A stretch of 64,000 bases of DNA from an uncultured Alphaproteobacteria bacterium. GTDB lineage: Bacteria; Pseudomonadota; Alphaproteobacteria; RF32; CAG-239. Below the pieces are notes generated by a model that did not search any database, was not told the DNA's origin, and saw only the letters and a list, made by a program, of their open reading frames with translations. The DNA lies in assembly GCA_944393695.1 (NCBI GenBank), contig CALYAY010000006.1:1-64000 (forward strand), given 5' to 3'. Shown piece after piece: positions 33,964 to 43,133 of the stretch (position 1 is its first letter; each line of letters opens with the position of its first letter). Position numbers and translations under genes: made by a program.

Positions 33964-36324
33964 ATGAGGACTTTGGACGAATTACCGGTGGGAATGACGG
34001 CGGTTATTACCAATATTTCCGGCAAAAGAGATTCTTTAAGGCGGCATCTTCTGGAAATGGGGCTTACCCCGAAAACGGAAGTGACCCTGGTTAAAACCGC
34101 GCCGCTCGGAGATCCGCTGGAGTTGAAAGTCAGAGGATATGAGCTGACATTACGCAAAAGAGATGCCCAAAATATCAGCATTGAAAATGTTCATAAGGCT
34201 TCTTCATGCCCGGTTGATTTGCATATTCTGAAAAAAGCCGTGCTGACCAGAAAAGGCGAAAAAACGGAACTGAATCTGAAATCATGCGGCGAAGTTATTC
34301 CCGAAGACGCTCCAATCCGTTTCGGCCTGCTGGGTAATCAGAACTGCGGCAAAACAACTTTGTTTAATCAGCTGACCGGATCCAATCAGCATGTGGGCAA
34401 TTTTCCGGGGGTGACGGTTGACCGGACAGACGGCGTTATTCAACATTATCCCAATGTGACGGTAACGGATTTGCCGGGGATTTATTCGCTTTCGCCCTAT
34501 TCCAGAGAAGAACTCGTTACCCGCGATTTTTTGCTGAAAGAACATCCGGATGCCATTATCAATATCGTCGACGCCTCAAATATTGAACGAAACCTGTTTC
34601 TGACTCTGCAACTTCTGGATTTGCATATTCCGATGGTGGTGGCGCTGAATATGATGGATGAAATCAAGATGAACGGGGCGTCCATCGACATTAACCGGCT
34701 GGAGCAAATGCTCGGCGTGCCGGTTGTTCCGATTTCGGCAATAAAAAACGAAGGCGTGCACGAACTGGTTGAACATGCGGTTAACGTGGCCCGTTATCGC
34801 GAGGTGCCCGACAAAGTGGATTTTTGCCTGTGCGGCGGAAAGGACGACGGTGCGGTTCACCGCTGCATTCATTCCATCGCCCATCTTATTGAGCAAGATG
34901 CCGTCAAGGCCGGGATTCCGGTGAGGTTTGCCGCTTCAAAACTGACGGAAGGCGACGAGCCTATTCTCAAGGCCCTGAAAGCGGATAAAAAATATGAGAA
35001 AATGCTTGAACAGATTATTGTTCAAATGGAACATGACTGTTCCATGGACCGGGAAGCAGCCGTGGCCGATATGCGCTTTTCATTTATTGAAAAGCTATGT
35101 GCCGAATGTGTTTTTAAACCCGCTCAAAGCCGGGAAAGAATCCGCAGCGAAAAAATCGACCGGCTGCTGACCGGAAAATTTACGGCCATTCCAGTGTTTC
35201 TGGGGCTGATGGCGCTTGTTTTTTATTTGTCATTCGGACCGCTGGGAACGTGGCTTTCCGACATGGTGGAAAGCTTTATCGCCCTGCTCAGCAATAAAAC
35301 AGGCGAAGCTTTGAACGCTTACGGGATGAATCCGGTGGTTGTTTCCTTTATCATTGAGGGGATTTTTGCCGGAGTGGGAAGCGTTTTAAGCTTTTTGCCG
35401 GTTATTGTGCTGCTGTTTTTCTTTTTATCTCTGCTGGAAGACAGCGGTTATATGGCCCGGGTGGCATTCTTTATGGACAAGCTGCTGCGCAAGGCCGGCT
35501 TATCCGGACGCAGTTTTGTGCCGATGCTTATCGGCTTCGGTTGTTCGGTGCCGGCGATTATGGCGGCGCGCACCCTGCCCTCGGAACGCGACCGGAAAAT
35601 GACTATCCTGCTGACACCGTTTATGAGCTGTACCGCCAAATTGCCGATTTATGTTTTGCTGACAGCGGCTTTTTTTGAGGAATACCAAACTCTGGTGATT
35701 ATCAGCCTGTATGCTCTGGGAATTGTCGTCGGGCTGGTGCTGGCCTTTGTTTTCAAGGCGACCCTGTTTAAGGGAGAGGCAGTGCCTTTTGTGATGGAAC
35801 TGCCCAATTACCGGCTTCCGGGAATGAAAAACGTCTGGCGGCTGATTTATTATAAAGCCAAGTATTTTATTACCAAAGCTTTTACCATCATTCTTGCCGC
35901 AACCGTTATCATCTGGTTTCTGAGTTCGTTTGACAGCAGGCTGAATGTGGTGACAAATTCCGCCGACAGCATTTTAAGCAGCATCGGCAGTCTGATTACA
36001 CCGTTGTTCCGGCCGCTGGGAATTGACGACTGGCGGCTGTCGACCGCGTTTTTGAGCGGATTTGCCGCCAAGGAAAGCGTGGTCAGTACCCTGGGTGTGC
36101 TGCTGGAAGGAAAAATCGAGCTTTTGCATACGCTGCTGACGCCGTTAAGCGCTTTTTCGTTTTTGGTGTTTTCGCTGCTTTATACGCCTTGTGCGGCGGC
36201 AATTGCCACGGTAAAAAAGGAACTTGGCGGAAGGTATGCGCTTTTTGTCGTTTTGCTGCAATGCGTTATCGCCTGGATTGTTGCTTTGGGCATCTACCGG
36301 ACAGGACTGTTGATTTTGGACTAA
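33964..36324 (+). CDS. feoB: FeoA-FeoB fusion, ferrous iron transporter
   Basis: 786 residues, ATG 33964. Residues 1-77 form an SH3-like FeoA domain ('LLEMGLTPKTEV', 'LKVRGYELTLRK'). The GTPase domain follows with G1 GNQNCGKT at 124-131, then 'GNFPGVTVDR', 'DLPGIYSLSPYS' and 'NMMDE'. A helical GDP-dissociation-inhibitor-like segment and about ten membrane helices come next, with two Gate motifs ('GFGCSVPAIMAARTL' and 'YTPCAAAIATVKKE') whose cysteines are thought to carry Fe(II). FeoA and FeoB are usually separate genes; fusions occur in some anaerobes. A strong terminator follows. No Fur box was identified with confidence in the 90-base upstream gap. Confidence 0.95.
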   Translation: MRTLDELPVGMTAVITNISGKRDSLRRHLLEMGLTPKTEVTLVKTAPLGDPLELKVRGYELTLRKRDAQNISIENVHKASSCPVDLHILKKAVLTRKGEKTELNLKSCGEVIPEDAPIRFGLLGNQNCGKTTLFNQLTGSNQHVGNFPGVTVDRTDGVIQHYPNVTVTDLPGIYSLSPYSREELVTRDFLLKEHPDAIINIVDASNIERNLFLTLQLLDLHIPMVVALNMMDEIKMNGASIDINRLEQMLGVPVVPISAIKNEGVHELVEHAVNVARYREVPDKVDFCLCGGKDDGAVHRCIHSIAHLIEQDAVKAGIPVRFAASKLTEGDEPILKALKADKKYEKMLEQIIVQMEHDCSMDREAAVADMRFSFIEKLCAECVFKPAQSRERIRSEKIDRLLTGKFTAIPVFLGLMALVFYLSFGPLGTWLSDMVESFIALLSNKTGEALNAYGMNPVVVSFIIEGIFAGVGSVLSFLPVIVLLFFFLSLLEDSGYMARVAFFMDKLLRKAGLSGRSFVPMLIGFGCSVPAIMAARTLPSERDRKMTILLTPFMSCTAKLPIYVLLTAAFFEEYQTLVIISLYALGIVVGLVLAFVFKATLFKGEAVPFVMELPNYRLPGMKNVWRLIYYKAKYFITKAFTIILAATVIIWFLSSFDSRLNVVTNSADSILSSIGSLITPLFRPLGIDDWRLSTAFLSGFAAKESVVSTLGVLLEGKIELLHTLLTPLSAFSFLVFSLLYTPCAAAIATVKKELGGRYALFVVLLQCVIAWIVALGIYRTGLLILD

Positions 36325-36329
36325 AAGAA

Positions 36330-36355
36330 AAAGCCGCAGCAAAATCTGCGGCTTT
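36330..36355. terminator. Terminator of feoAB
   Basis: AAAGCCGCAG (36330-36339) pairs with CTGCGGCTTT (36346-36355). Confidence 0.85.
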
Positions 36356-36366
36356 GGCTTTCCGTT

Positions 36367-36684
36367 TCAGGAAAGAGAAGGTTTCATCTGCCAGAAAACC
36401 CGGTATTTCTTCCGCTGAGGATGAAATGAACGGATTTTGACCTCCAGCTCGTTTGCCTGAATGTTTTGCGGCGGGCATTTTTTGGTATAACCGCAACAAA
36501 TGCTTTTATCCTGAAGATAAAAGTTCATCAAATAAATCCCGTCAGCTTCGGCCTGAGTTGAAAAATCAGAAACATCATACCACTGGGGGCCGAATTTTTT
36601 TGTGATTTTCCGGAAAAACTTATACCCCCAAAAAACTGTTCCACCGGAGATCAAAACTCCCAGGAAAAAACCTAAAATAAACAT
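36367..36684 (-). CDS. Small membrane-anchored protein, unknown function
   Basis: 105 residues. A single N-terminal hydrophobic helix (FILGFFLGVLISGGTVFWGY) is followed by a basic segment and a soluble domain with two cysteine groups (ICCGYTKKC). It is convergent to feoAB and shares the terminator region. No family was recognised. It may be a thin membrane-tethered protein facing the cytoplasm. Confidence 0.55.
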   Translation of the reverse strand: MFILGFFLGVLISGGTVFWGYKFFRKITKKFGPQWYDVSDFSTQAEADGIYLMNFYLQDKSICCGYTKKCPPQNIQANELEVKIRSFHPQRKKYRVFWQMKPSLS

Positions 36685-36790
36685 AGCTATAAAAATTTAA
36701 TAATTATTATTTATCTGCAGTAAATACCGGTTAAGCCCCTAATGTCAATAATAAATTTGCCGTAAGAAAAAAATAAGACAAAAATCGGAC

Positions 36791-36819
36791 TTGAAGGAAA
36801 AGCGAAATTACTATATGAT
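36791..36819 (+). promoter_or_regulatory. Promoter for the lysozyme-like orphan
   Basis: -35 TTGAAG (36791-36796) and -10 TATGAT (36814-36819) are 17 bases apart, 37 bases before ATG 36856. Confidence 0.6.
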
Positions 36820-36855
36820 AAAGTACAGAAATATAAATTCATTACGGGTCTGATT

Positions 36856-38328
36856 ATGAATAAAAAGAATCGGGAATTTCTGGAACAGGAATATAAGCAA
36901 CACGGAAAAGAACCGTTGTTTGTAAAAATCAATAACGAAAAGCTGATTATGCCGTATATTTATTCCACGGAAGAAACGCCGGAAATATGCAAACGTTATT
37001 TTATCAGCGATTATCTGGATTTGCAGCGAAAAGAAATTGAAAAATACAAAGAAGCCGGGCTGGAGCCAAAGGTTATTCATTTTAACGGAACAGGGTATGT
37101 GGTTCCGTTCCGGATGAAAGACAGTAACAGAAAAGATACGGAAATTGTCGAAGCGGTGCTGACACACAGCCGGCGGAAATATAACCGGGCAGTCAGTCTG
37201 ACCCGCAAGCTGAACGAGGCTTATCCCGATGAGCCGATGCCCGTTAATCTGAACAACCGGCATGTGGAAATTATGCAAAAACGATATCGGGATTATTTGT
37301 GGCAGAAATATAAAGATCAGATCAAAACCGCAGCGATACGGGCGGCCGAGTTTGCGGAAGCCGGCATTGAGCGCTTGTCTCCCGAACAGAAAAGAAAATT
37401 AAAGCGCAGCACGGGAAAACTGCTGGTGGTGTTGGCCATTGCCGGGGCAGGATTGGCCGCTGCCAACCATCTGTCAAAAAAATCCAAAGAGAAAAAAGAA
37501 GCCAAAACCGAACTAAACAACCCGCAAATAATGAACGAGGCCGAGGATGATATTGAAATAACCGCCGATTTTGCCAAAGAAGCAGAAGCTTTTTATGAAG
37601 AGGAACATCCGGCGGCGGACAAAGACGACATCAAAATCCGGCAAGATGAAAAAGCGGCGGTAGCCCTGGCTCAAAACTTTAAGCGTTCCGACGCGGCTAA
37701 AAATAAAATGTTTGCCAAATTTATGGCCGATATTTTTGAAAATGAAGGCGGATATGCCGATAAAACCATCGACCAGCCGACAAATATGGGAATTATCCAG
37801 CCGACACTCAACACTTTTTGCCGGCGCTATCCGCAAGAGGCAAAAAAACTGAAAATGCCCCAGACCGTCAAAGGATTGAAAAAAGGACAGGCTCAACAGA
37901 TTTACCGGCGTTTGTATTTTGACCAGTATCAAATCGGCAATTACCGCAACGAGAGCATTGCCCTGCTGATTTATGACATTTACGTGAATCATACGCCGAC
38001 GACGGCCAAACAGTTTATTGACCAGGGGCTGAAAGCCGCCAGGAAAAACGGCGCAAAAGTAAAACTGCCGCAAAGTACTACCGAACGGGTGGCGGAAATC
38101 AACAAGCTGGCGCATCATCCCAAGGCGGAAAAAGCTTTTTATGACATGCTGATGAAGGAACGCCGCTTTCATATGTATAAGAAAACACGGGGAAAGGCGG
38201 GGGAAAAATCCCGTTTTGCCGACGGGCTCAGAAACAGGGCCAATAAATATAACAACCTTTATGTTTCAACCGTTCAACAGGAACACGGAATAAGTACCCT
38301 GCTGGCCTCACGCCAGACCGGCAGATAA
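36856..38328 (+). CDS. Membrane-spanning protein with GH108-like lysozyme domain
   Basis: 490 residues from ATG 36856. No signal peptide. Residues 1-185 are a basic, helical region without known domain. A single membrane helix lies at about 193-206 (LLVVLAIAGAGLAAA), flanked by Lys. Residues 215-280 are charged. Residues 285-445 are a family 108-type lysozyme domain: 'FENEGGYADKTIDQPTNMG' with Glu297, 'IIQPTLNTF', 'IYRRLYFDQYQIGNY' and 'ALLIYDIYVNH'. This is the same fold as in the gene at 18339, but unrelated N-terminally. The mid-protein helix would place the enzyme in the periplasm if the N-terminus is cytoplasmic. It may be an effector, a cell-wall remodelling enzyme or a spike-type lysozyme. 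Own promoter and terminator. Confidence 0.7.
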   Translation: MNKKNREFLEQEYKQHGKEPLFVKINNEKLIMPYIYSTEETPEICKRYFISDYLDLQRKEIEKYKEAGLEPKVIHFNGTGYVVPFRMKDSNRKDTEIVEAVLTHSRRKYNRAVSLTRKLNEAYPDEPMPVNLNNRHVEIMQKRYRDYLWQKYKDQIKTAAIRAAEFAEAGIERLSPEQKRKLKRSTGKLLVVLAIAGAGLAAANHLSKKSKEKKEAKTELNNPQIMNEAEDDIEITADFAKEAEAFYEEEHPAADKDDIKIRQDEKAAVALAQNFKRSDAAKNKMFAKFMADIFENEGGYADKTIDQPTNMGIIQPTLNTFCRRYPQEAKKLKMPQTVKGLKKGQAQQIYRRLYFDQYQIGNYRNESIALLIYDIYVNHTPTTAKQFIDQGLKAARKNGAKVKLPQSTTERVAEINKLAHHPKAEKAFYDMLMKERRFHMYKKTRGKAGEKSRFADGLRNRANKYNNLYVSTVQQEHGISTLLASRQTGR

Positions 38329-38342
38329 ATCAGATAAAAGAA

Positions 38343-38368
38343 AAAGCGCAGCCAAAAAGCCGCGCTTT
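38343..38368. terminator. Bidirectional terminator
   Basis: AAAGCGC (38343-38349) pairs with GCGCTTT (38362-38368), between convergent genes. Confidence 0.7.
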
Positions 38369-38370
38369 AA

Positions 38371-38751
38371 TTAATCTTCGGACAGAAGCTCGGGAGCCAG
38401 AACTTTGGAAGCATAAAACTTTTTGAGTTCCCGGCGGGAGAGAGAAACTTTTTCAGACTTTGTCTGAAAAACATAATTCTCCGGCTGCTCCGTCATTTTT
38501 GCCGGAATAATTTTGATTTTACGGCCAAAAGCACTTTTTGCGGAAGACAGGGAATCACGCATGATGTCAATCAGCAGGTCAGTGTCTTTGACAATGATAA
38601 CGGGGACGCAGACAACATCTTGTTCAGTGGTTATCTTTTCTATTCCCCAGCGGAGAAATTCTTTGCAAATGCCAAAGCGTCCGGCAAAAAATTCCAAGCT
38701 CATAATCTTCGCCTTTGAAGCGGAGATTTTTTCATAATTACTTTTTACCAT
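38371..38751 (-). CDS. Hypothetical cytosolic protein (126 aa)
   Basis: 126 residues, soluble, with a strand-rich middle ('VVCVPVIIVKDTDLLIDI') and basic helices at the end ('SRRELKKFYASKVL'). No family was recognised. It lies between two effector-like orphans, convergent to one and divergent from the other; it might serve either as partner. Confidence 0.5.
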   Translation of the reverse strand: MVKSNYEKISASKAKIMSLEFFAGRFGICKEFLRWGIEKITTEQDVVCVPVIIVKDTDLLIDIMRDSLSSAKSAFGRKIKIIPAKMTEQPENYVFQTKSEKVSLSRRELKKFYASKVLAPELLSED

Positions 38752-38837
38752 ATCTCTAAAATTTGCTGCATATTAGCACAAAATTTCGACAAAATCAACA
38801 GGTTTTGTAATTTTTTTGTGCTTTGATGAAAAAATTA

Positions 38838-38865
38838 TTGTACGAGGCTGATTTTTTTGTATAAT
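38838..38865 (+). promoter_or_regulatory. Promoter for the HNH-domain orphan
   Basis: -35 TTGTAC (38838-38843) and a consensus -10 TATAAT (38860-38865), 16 bases apart. The -10 overlaps ATG 38864, so that ATG cannot be the start codon; ATG 38900 or 38903 must be used. Confidence 0.65.
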
Positions 38866-38899
38866 GGTTTTAGAAGGATATATTTGCAACAGGATTGTT

Positions 38900-41596
38900 A
38901 TGATGCCGGGATTTGACGAATTAGAAATATATTATCAGTTGAAAACGAATATGAGCACCGTTGATGAGGCCAATCCGGCGGTATGGGAAAAGCGCCTGAG
39001 TGAAATCCGGCAGCTTTTGAACAAGGAAAAAAATTCCCAGGCGCAGAAAAAACTGAAAAGCGAAAAAAATCTTATCGAACAGAAAATTAACAATTACCGG
39101 CAGGCCGAAGAAAACCTGCTGGACGCTTATCTAATATACAGTGACAATAATCAGAGCCGGCTTGAGAGCATTGCCTCCCCGCTGAAAGAAAATATCGTCC
39201 GGAATTTGCGGACAAGAGGGACGCTTTCGTCCGAAGAGCTGCAAAAGCTGCTGGAAAGTCCGGAGCTTGACTTTTTGGGAGGAAAGGACTGTGCCCAATA
39301 TTTTGATAATCTGAAACAAGCTGCGGAATTTAAGAAAAACTGTCTGACAATACGGGAAAATCTGGAAAAGGAACAAATTATCCCTGATTTGAACGGTATT
39401 GAAGCCCTGATGAAAAGTGCCGGAAAAACAGCCGCCAAACAGCAAAAAGAAGACAATCAGCAAAAAAGTGATCAGAAAAAGCTGGAAAAAATTAAAAATA
39501 TCGCCGTTGAGGAAATAAAAAACCGTCTGGCAAAAAAAGCTCTTCTGAGTGACGATGAAAAATATGTTATAACCCATCCGGACAGTCTGGAGCGGATTTC
39601 GCTGCAACAAAGCGAAGGGAAAACCTATCTGAACGCCGAGTTTGAAGGCGGACATCCAGTTAGTTTGCGTCTGTATGCGTATAAAGACAAATATTTTGTC
39701 AGCGGCAATTCTCCCGAGGCCATCAAAAACAAAGCCAAAACCACAGAGCTTTATCTGGCGGCAAAGGAAGGGGAAATTTTATTTAACGCCCGGACCGGAA
39801 GCAAAACCGGCAGCAATAAGATTAAAGACAAAGAGTTTAAGGAGCTTCTCGGAATCGGCAAGGCCCTGCTCAGCAAAGAACAAAGCCTTGTACTGAAAGA
39901 AGAGGCAGCAGCTTATGCGGCACTGCTGGCTGCGGGAAAAACGGGAGACGCCGAAAGTCTGAGGGAAAAACTGCAGGTAAAATATGCGGCGGCGGAAAAA
40001 AGCGCGCACCTGAAAAAAAACGAACAACAGTTGAAACAACTGGATACGGTTATCGGCAAAAATATAAGCGCGGTCGTTAATCATATCAAAAAACAAATTG
40101 AAACGCTCGGCAACCGGGAGTTTGTCAGTCTGTGCGTTCCGGCGGCCGGACAAAATGCCGACAATGACGGGAAACGGCAGAAATTTGCAGCATTAATCAA
40201 CGGATTGACGCCGCCTTCAACCGATATTCTGAAAAAAGGGCGGCGAAACATTATCGCCGGTATACAAAACGACATTTCTTTGTGGAACAACGTGCGCAAC
40301 GATTATTATGCCGGGATTAAACGGCGGGCGGCTGAAAATTATTACCGGGAAACGGCGCAAAAGATAATGAACGGGAAAATCAGTCTTGCCGATGCGGTGC
40401 GTGAAAACCTGGGGCGGACATCACCAGCACTGACGGAAAAAATTTTGCTGCGCAGTCTGGAGCTTGAGTGTCTGGGAAAAGACAAAGTTTCCAATGCGGA
40501 GGTGTTTGACGGCAAGACCAAAGAAGCCGGCTATCTTATTCAAAGGCAGGAGTTTGAGGTGGAACCTGGTTTGAATCTGCGCTCCAAGCCATTGACCATG
40601 ATGTTGCGTTCGCTGGCAGACGGGCGGCCGTTTGACATTTCGAGCGGTGAGTTCAGGCTGGATTTGCGCGACCGGGTTTACATCAGGGAACATGCGGCCG
40701 AATATAAAAAACTGCTGGGAAATGATGCAAATTTTGATAATCTTGTCGGGGTGGTTCTGGACGGAAAAAGCAGTTCGCAGCCGGCACAAAATCTGACACC
40801 TTACCAAAAACGGTATAAGAGCCTGGGGCTGATGGCGGCCATGGGACTGGGAAAAGAGGCGGAAGACACAATTTTTGCACAATATGCGTCCGCTCCGGCC
40901 GGTTCATCGTTGGAAACATTAAAAAAGAAAAGCGGCTGGGATTATGACGATCATCTGTTCTGCATTTATGCCGATGTCTTTTTTGACGAGAAAATCATGC
41001 CCGACGGCTCGGATAAAATCAAATCATTAAAAAGCAAATACGGATGGACGGAATTTAAGCGGGAAAACCAGTCTCTGGCAGAACAAACCGCAAAAGAATT
41101 TACGGAAAACTCGACAGCTTATCTGAAACTGGCGGCTAATTTGCTGAACAAGGGCGAATGGAGCGGACAAGAAGAGGTTTCCGTTCATCATATCAAACCG
41201 CTGAAATATGCCGTGTGCAGTGCCAATCCGCTGAGTTTTAATGATAAAAACAATCTGGCGGTGACCGTGCAGTGGAAACCCTGGCAACCGGATTTTCACA
41301 AGGACGAACATGCAACAACCATTGAAGGGCTGGACTGCCATAATCCCTATCTGGTCCGCACCGGCGAAAACGAGTATAAACGTTTTGCTCAATGCGATTT
41401 GCGTCCGGGAATGAAAGTGTGTTACGAAAAACCTTATATCCGGCAGGAAAACGGGCAATTTGCCGCGGTTATCCCTGAAAAGACCATGCTGATTACGTCA
41501 CGGGGAACAATTTTGAAATCACCGGAAGTGCCGCAGGTTGTTCAGCAAAGAGTATATTCTCCGCAGATTTTGACCGGGACAAGGCAACGGGCGTAA
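38900..41596 (+). CDS. Large orphan protein with C-terminal HNH nuclease domain
   Basis: 898 residues from ATG 38900 (CAGGA upstream; earlier ATG excluded by the promoter). No signal peptide. Residues 1-700 are helical and Lys/Glu-rich with long coiled-coil-like stretches and no recognised domain. Near residue 763 an HNH-type motif appears: 'VSVHHIKPLKY', then 'FNDKNNLAVTV' and 'DFHKDEHATT', the His-His / Asn / His pattern of HNH nucleases. A 130-residue strand-rich tail follows. Long helical body plus C-terminal nuclease is the plan of polymorphic toxins, although those usually end with the nuclease. No obvious immunity gene; the 126-residue gene at 38371 is the nearest candidate. Confidence 0.65.
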   Translation: MMPGFDELEIYYQLKTNMSTVDEANPAVWEKRLSEIRQLLNKEKNSQAQKKLKSEKNLIEQKINNYRQAEENLLDAYLIYSDNNQSRLESIASPLKENIVRNLRTRGTLSSEELQKLLESPELDFLGGKDCAQYFDNLKQAAEFKKNCLTIRENLEKEQIIPDLNGIEALMKSAGKTAAKQQKEDNQQKSDQKKLEKIKNIAVEEIKNRLAKKALLSDDEKYVITHPDSLERISLQQSEGKTYLNAEFEGGHPVSLRLYAYKDKYFVSGNSPEAIKNKAKTTELYLAAKEGEILFNARTGSKTGSNKIKDKEFKELLGIGKALLSKEQSLVLKEEAAAYAALLAAGKTGDAESLREKLQVKYAAAEKSAHLKKNEQQLKQLDTVIGKNISAVVNHIKKQIETLGNREFVSLCVPAAGQNADNDGKRQKFAALINGLTPPSTDILKKGRRNIIAGIQNDISLWNNVRNDYYAGIKRRAAENYYRETAQKIMNGKISLADAVRENLGRTSPALTEKILLRSLELECLGKDKVSNAEVFDGKTKEAGYLIQRQEFEVEPGLNLRSKPLTMMLRSLADGRPFDISSGEFRLDLRDRVYIREHAAEYKKLLGNDANFDNLVGVVLDGKSSSQPAQNLTPYQKRYKSLGLMAAMGLGKEAEDTIFAQYASAPAGSSLETLKKKSGWDYDDHLFCIYADVFFDEKIMPDGSDKIKSLKSKYGWTEFKRENQSLAEQTAKEFTENSTAYLKLAANLLNKGEWSGQEEVSVHHIKPLKYAVCSANPLSFNDKNNLAVTVQWKPWQPDFHKDEHATTIEGLDCHNPYLVRTGENEYKRFAQCDLRPGMKVCYEKPYIRQENGQFAAVIPEKTMLITSRGTILKSPEVPQVVQQRVYSPQILTGTRQRA

Positions 41597-41597
41597 A

Positions 41598-42938
41598 TTA
41601 ATCCGCCGCCTCGCTGCTTTCGACAGAAGAGTTTTTTACAACCGTTTTAATGCGGGTGATACGCATGTTGTCTACGCCGATGACCTCATAGGTGCAATAT
41701 TCGTCTTCAGCTTTGTCGCCGACTTTGGGTTCGCGGCCCAAAAGCCCGAAGACATAGCCGCCGATGGTGCTTTCCTCATGTTCGACTTCCGGCAGGCCCA
41801 TACATTCAAAGGCATCTTCAATCAGGACTACGCCGTCAAACTCGCAGACAACATCATTGATTTTTTTTATCGGTTCAACATAAGCATCATCATGTTCATC
41901 CATGATGTCGCCGACCAGCTCTTCAAGAATATCCTCCATAGAGAGCATGCCCGCCGTTCCGCCGTATTCATCAACGACGATGGCTATGTGCAGGCGCTTC
42001 ATCATCATCTCATGCAAAATCTCGGAAATGGATTTATTTTCCGGAACGAACAAAATATTGCGGGCAATTTTGGTCAGAATATCACTTTCCGGTTTTTCAT
42101 TATAATGTTCCAGAATATCGCGAATGTGAATCATGCCGACAATATGGTCTTTGTCTTTATTGCACAGGGGAAAACGCGTGTGGTTGTTGTTTTTAATAAA
42201 TTCCATGGCCTCGCCCAGGGTATTGTTGATATAGAGGCATTTCATGTCCTGGCGGGGAATCATGATTTCGTGTGCGGCGATTTCGGAAAAATCAATGGCA
42301 TTCTGAATGATTTCACCTTCGGTATCATCAATAACGCCGCCTTTTTGAGAGGCATCAATAATCAGTTTGATTTCCTCTTCGGAATGGGCATCTTCAATTT
42401 CGTTGGTGGGTTTAATGCCGGCCAGGCGCAAAATGGCAAAGGTAACATGGTCAAACACCCAGATGAAAGGTGCAAATACCTGCTTAAAACGATAAAGTGA
42501 AGGAGCAATAATCAGGGCATAACGCTCGGTATCCTGAATGGCCAGCGCCTTTGGCACCAGTTCACCCAAAACGACGTGTAGCAAGGTAATAAAAGAAAAG
42601 GCAATACCAAAGCTGACGGAGTGAAGCAAAACTTTGTTATCGGCAAACCAATGACCGGCCACATCTTCCAGCAAGCGGGAAACCGCCGGCTCGCCCAGCC
42701 AACCGAGCCCCAGGGAAGCCAGGGTGATGCCCAGCTGAATGGCACTGAGATAAGTATTGAGGTGGTCTGTAATTTTTATGGCAATCTGTGCCCGTTTATT
42801 ACCGCCGTGCGCCAGCTCTTCCAACTTGGTACGACGGATTTTTACAATGGAAAACTCGGAAACTACAAAAAACGCATTGGCAAAGACAAGAAGAAAAACC
42901 AAAAACAGGTTGAAAGCATAAATATATACAGGGTTCAT
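41598..42938 (-). CDS. CorC/HlyC (TlyC) family membrane protein with CBS domains
   Basis: 446 residues. Residues 1-180 form a DUF21 (CNNM-type) membrane domain with four helices ('NAFFVVSEFSIVKIRR' after the first). A CBS pair lies at about 205-335 ('IMIPRQDMKCLYI', 'GMIHIRDILEHY', 'IAIVVDEYGGTAGMLSMEDI'). The C-terminal CorC_HlyC domain is at about 350-430 ('EVIGVDNMRITRIKTV'). Family members transport or regulate Mg2+ or Co2+ efflux; haemolysin naming is historical. It starts 195 bases from a divergent antiporter gene, so both may share control. Confidence 0.9.
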   Translation of the reverse strand: MNPVYIYAFNLFLVFLLVFANAFFVVSEFSIVKIRRTKLEELAHGGNKRAQIAIKITDHLNTYLSAIQLGITLASLGLGWLGEPAVSRLLEDVAGHWFADNKVLLHSVSFGIAFSFITLLHVVLGELVPKALAIQDTERYALIIAPSLYRFKQVFAPFIWVFDHVTFAILRLAGIKPTNEIEDAHSEEEIKLIIDASQKGGVIDDTEGEIIQNAIDFSEIAAHEIMIPRQDMKCLYINNTLGEAMEFIKNNNHTRFPLCNKDKDHIVGMIHIRDILEHYNEKPESDILTKIARNILFVPENKSISEILHEMMMKRLHIAIVVDEYGGTAGMLSMEDILEELVGDIMDEHDDAYVEPIKKINDVVCEFDGVVLIEDAFECMGLPEVEHEESTIGGYVFGLLGREPKVGDKAEDEYCTYEVIGVDNMRITRIKTVVKNSSVESSEAAD

Positions 42939-43133
42939 GACAATTTTTTAAATTTTACCTCAAAACAATTGAATATTTTTTTATGTTAACGTATTTGTCG
43001 TTGTTGTCAACATGATTATGCAGATTACATCTAATTAGTTAACATATCTTTTCCAACCGATTACTTTTTATTATCAATATTTTAATAAAAAATTTTTAAA
43101 TTGGCTCAGGATAAAAAAATATAAGGATTTACC

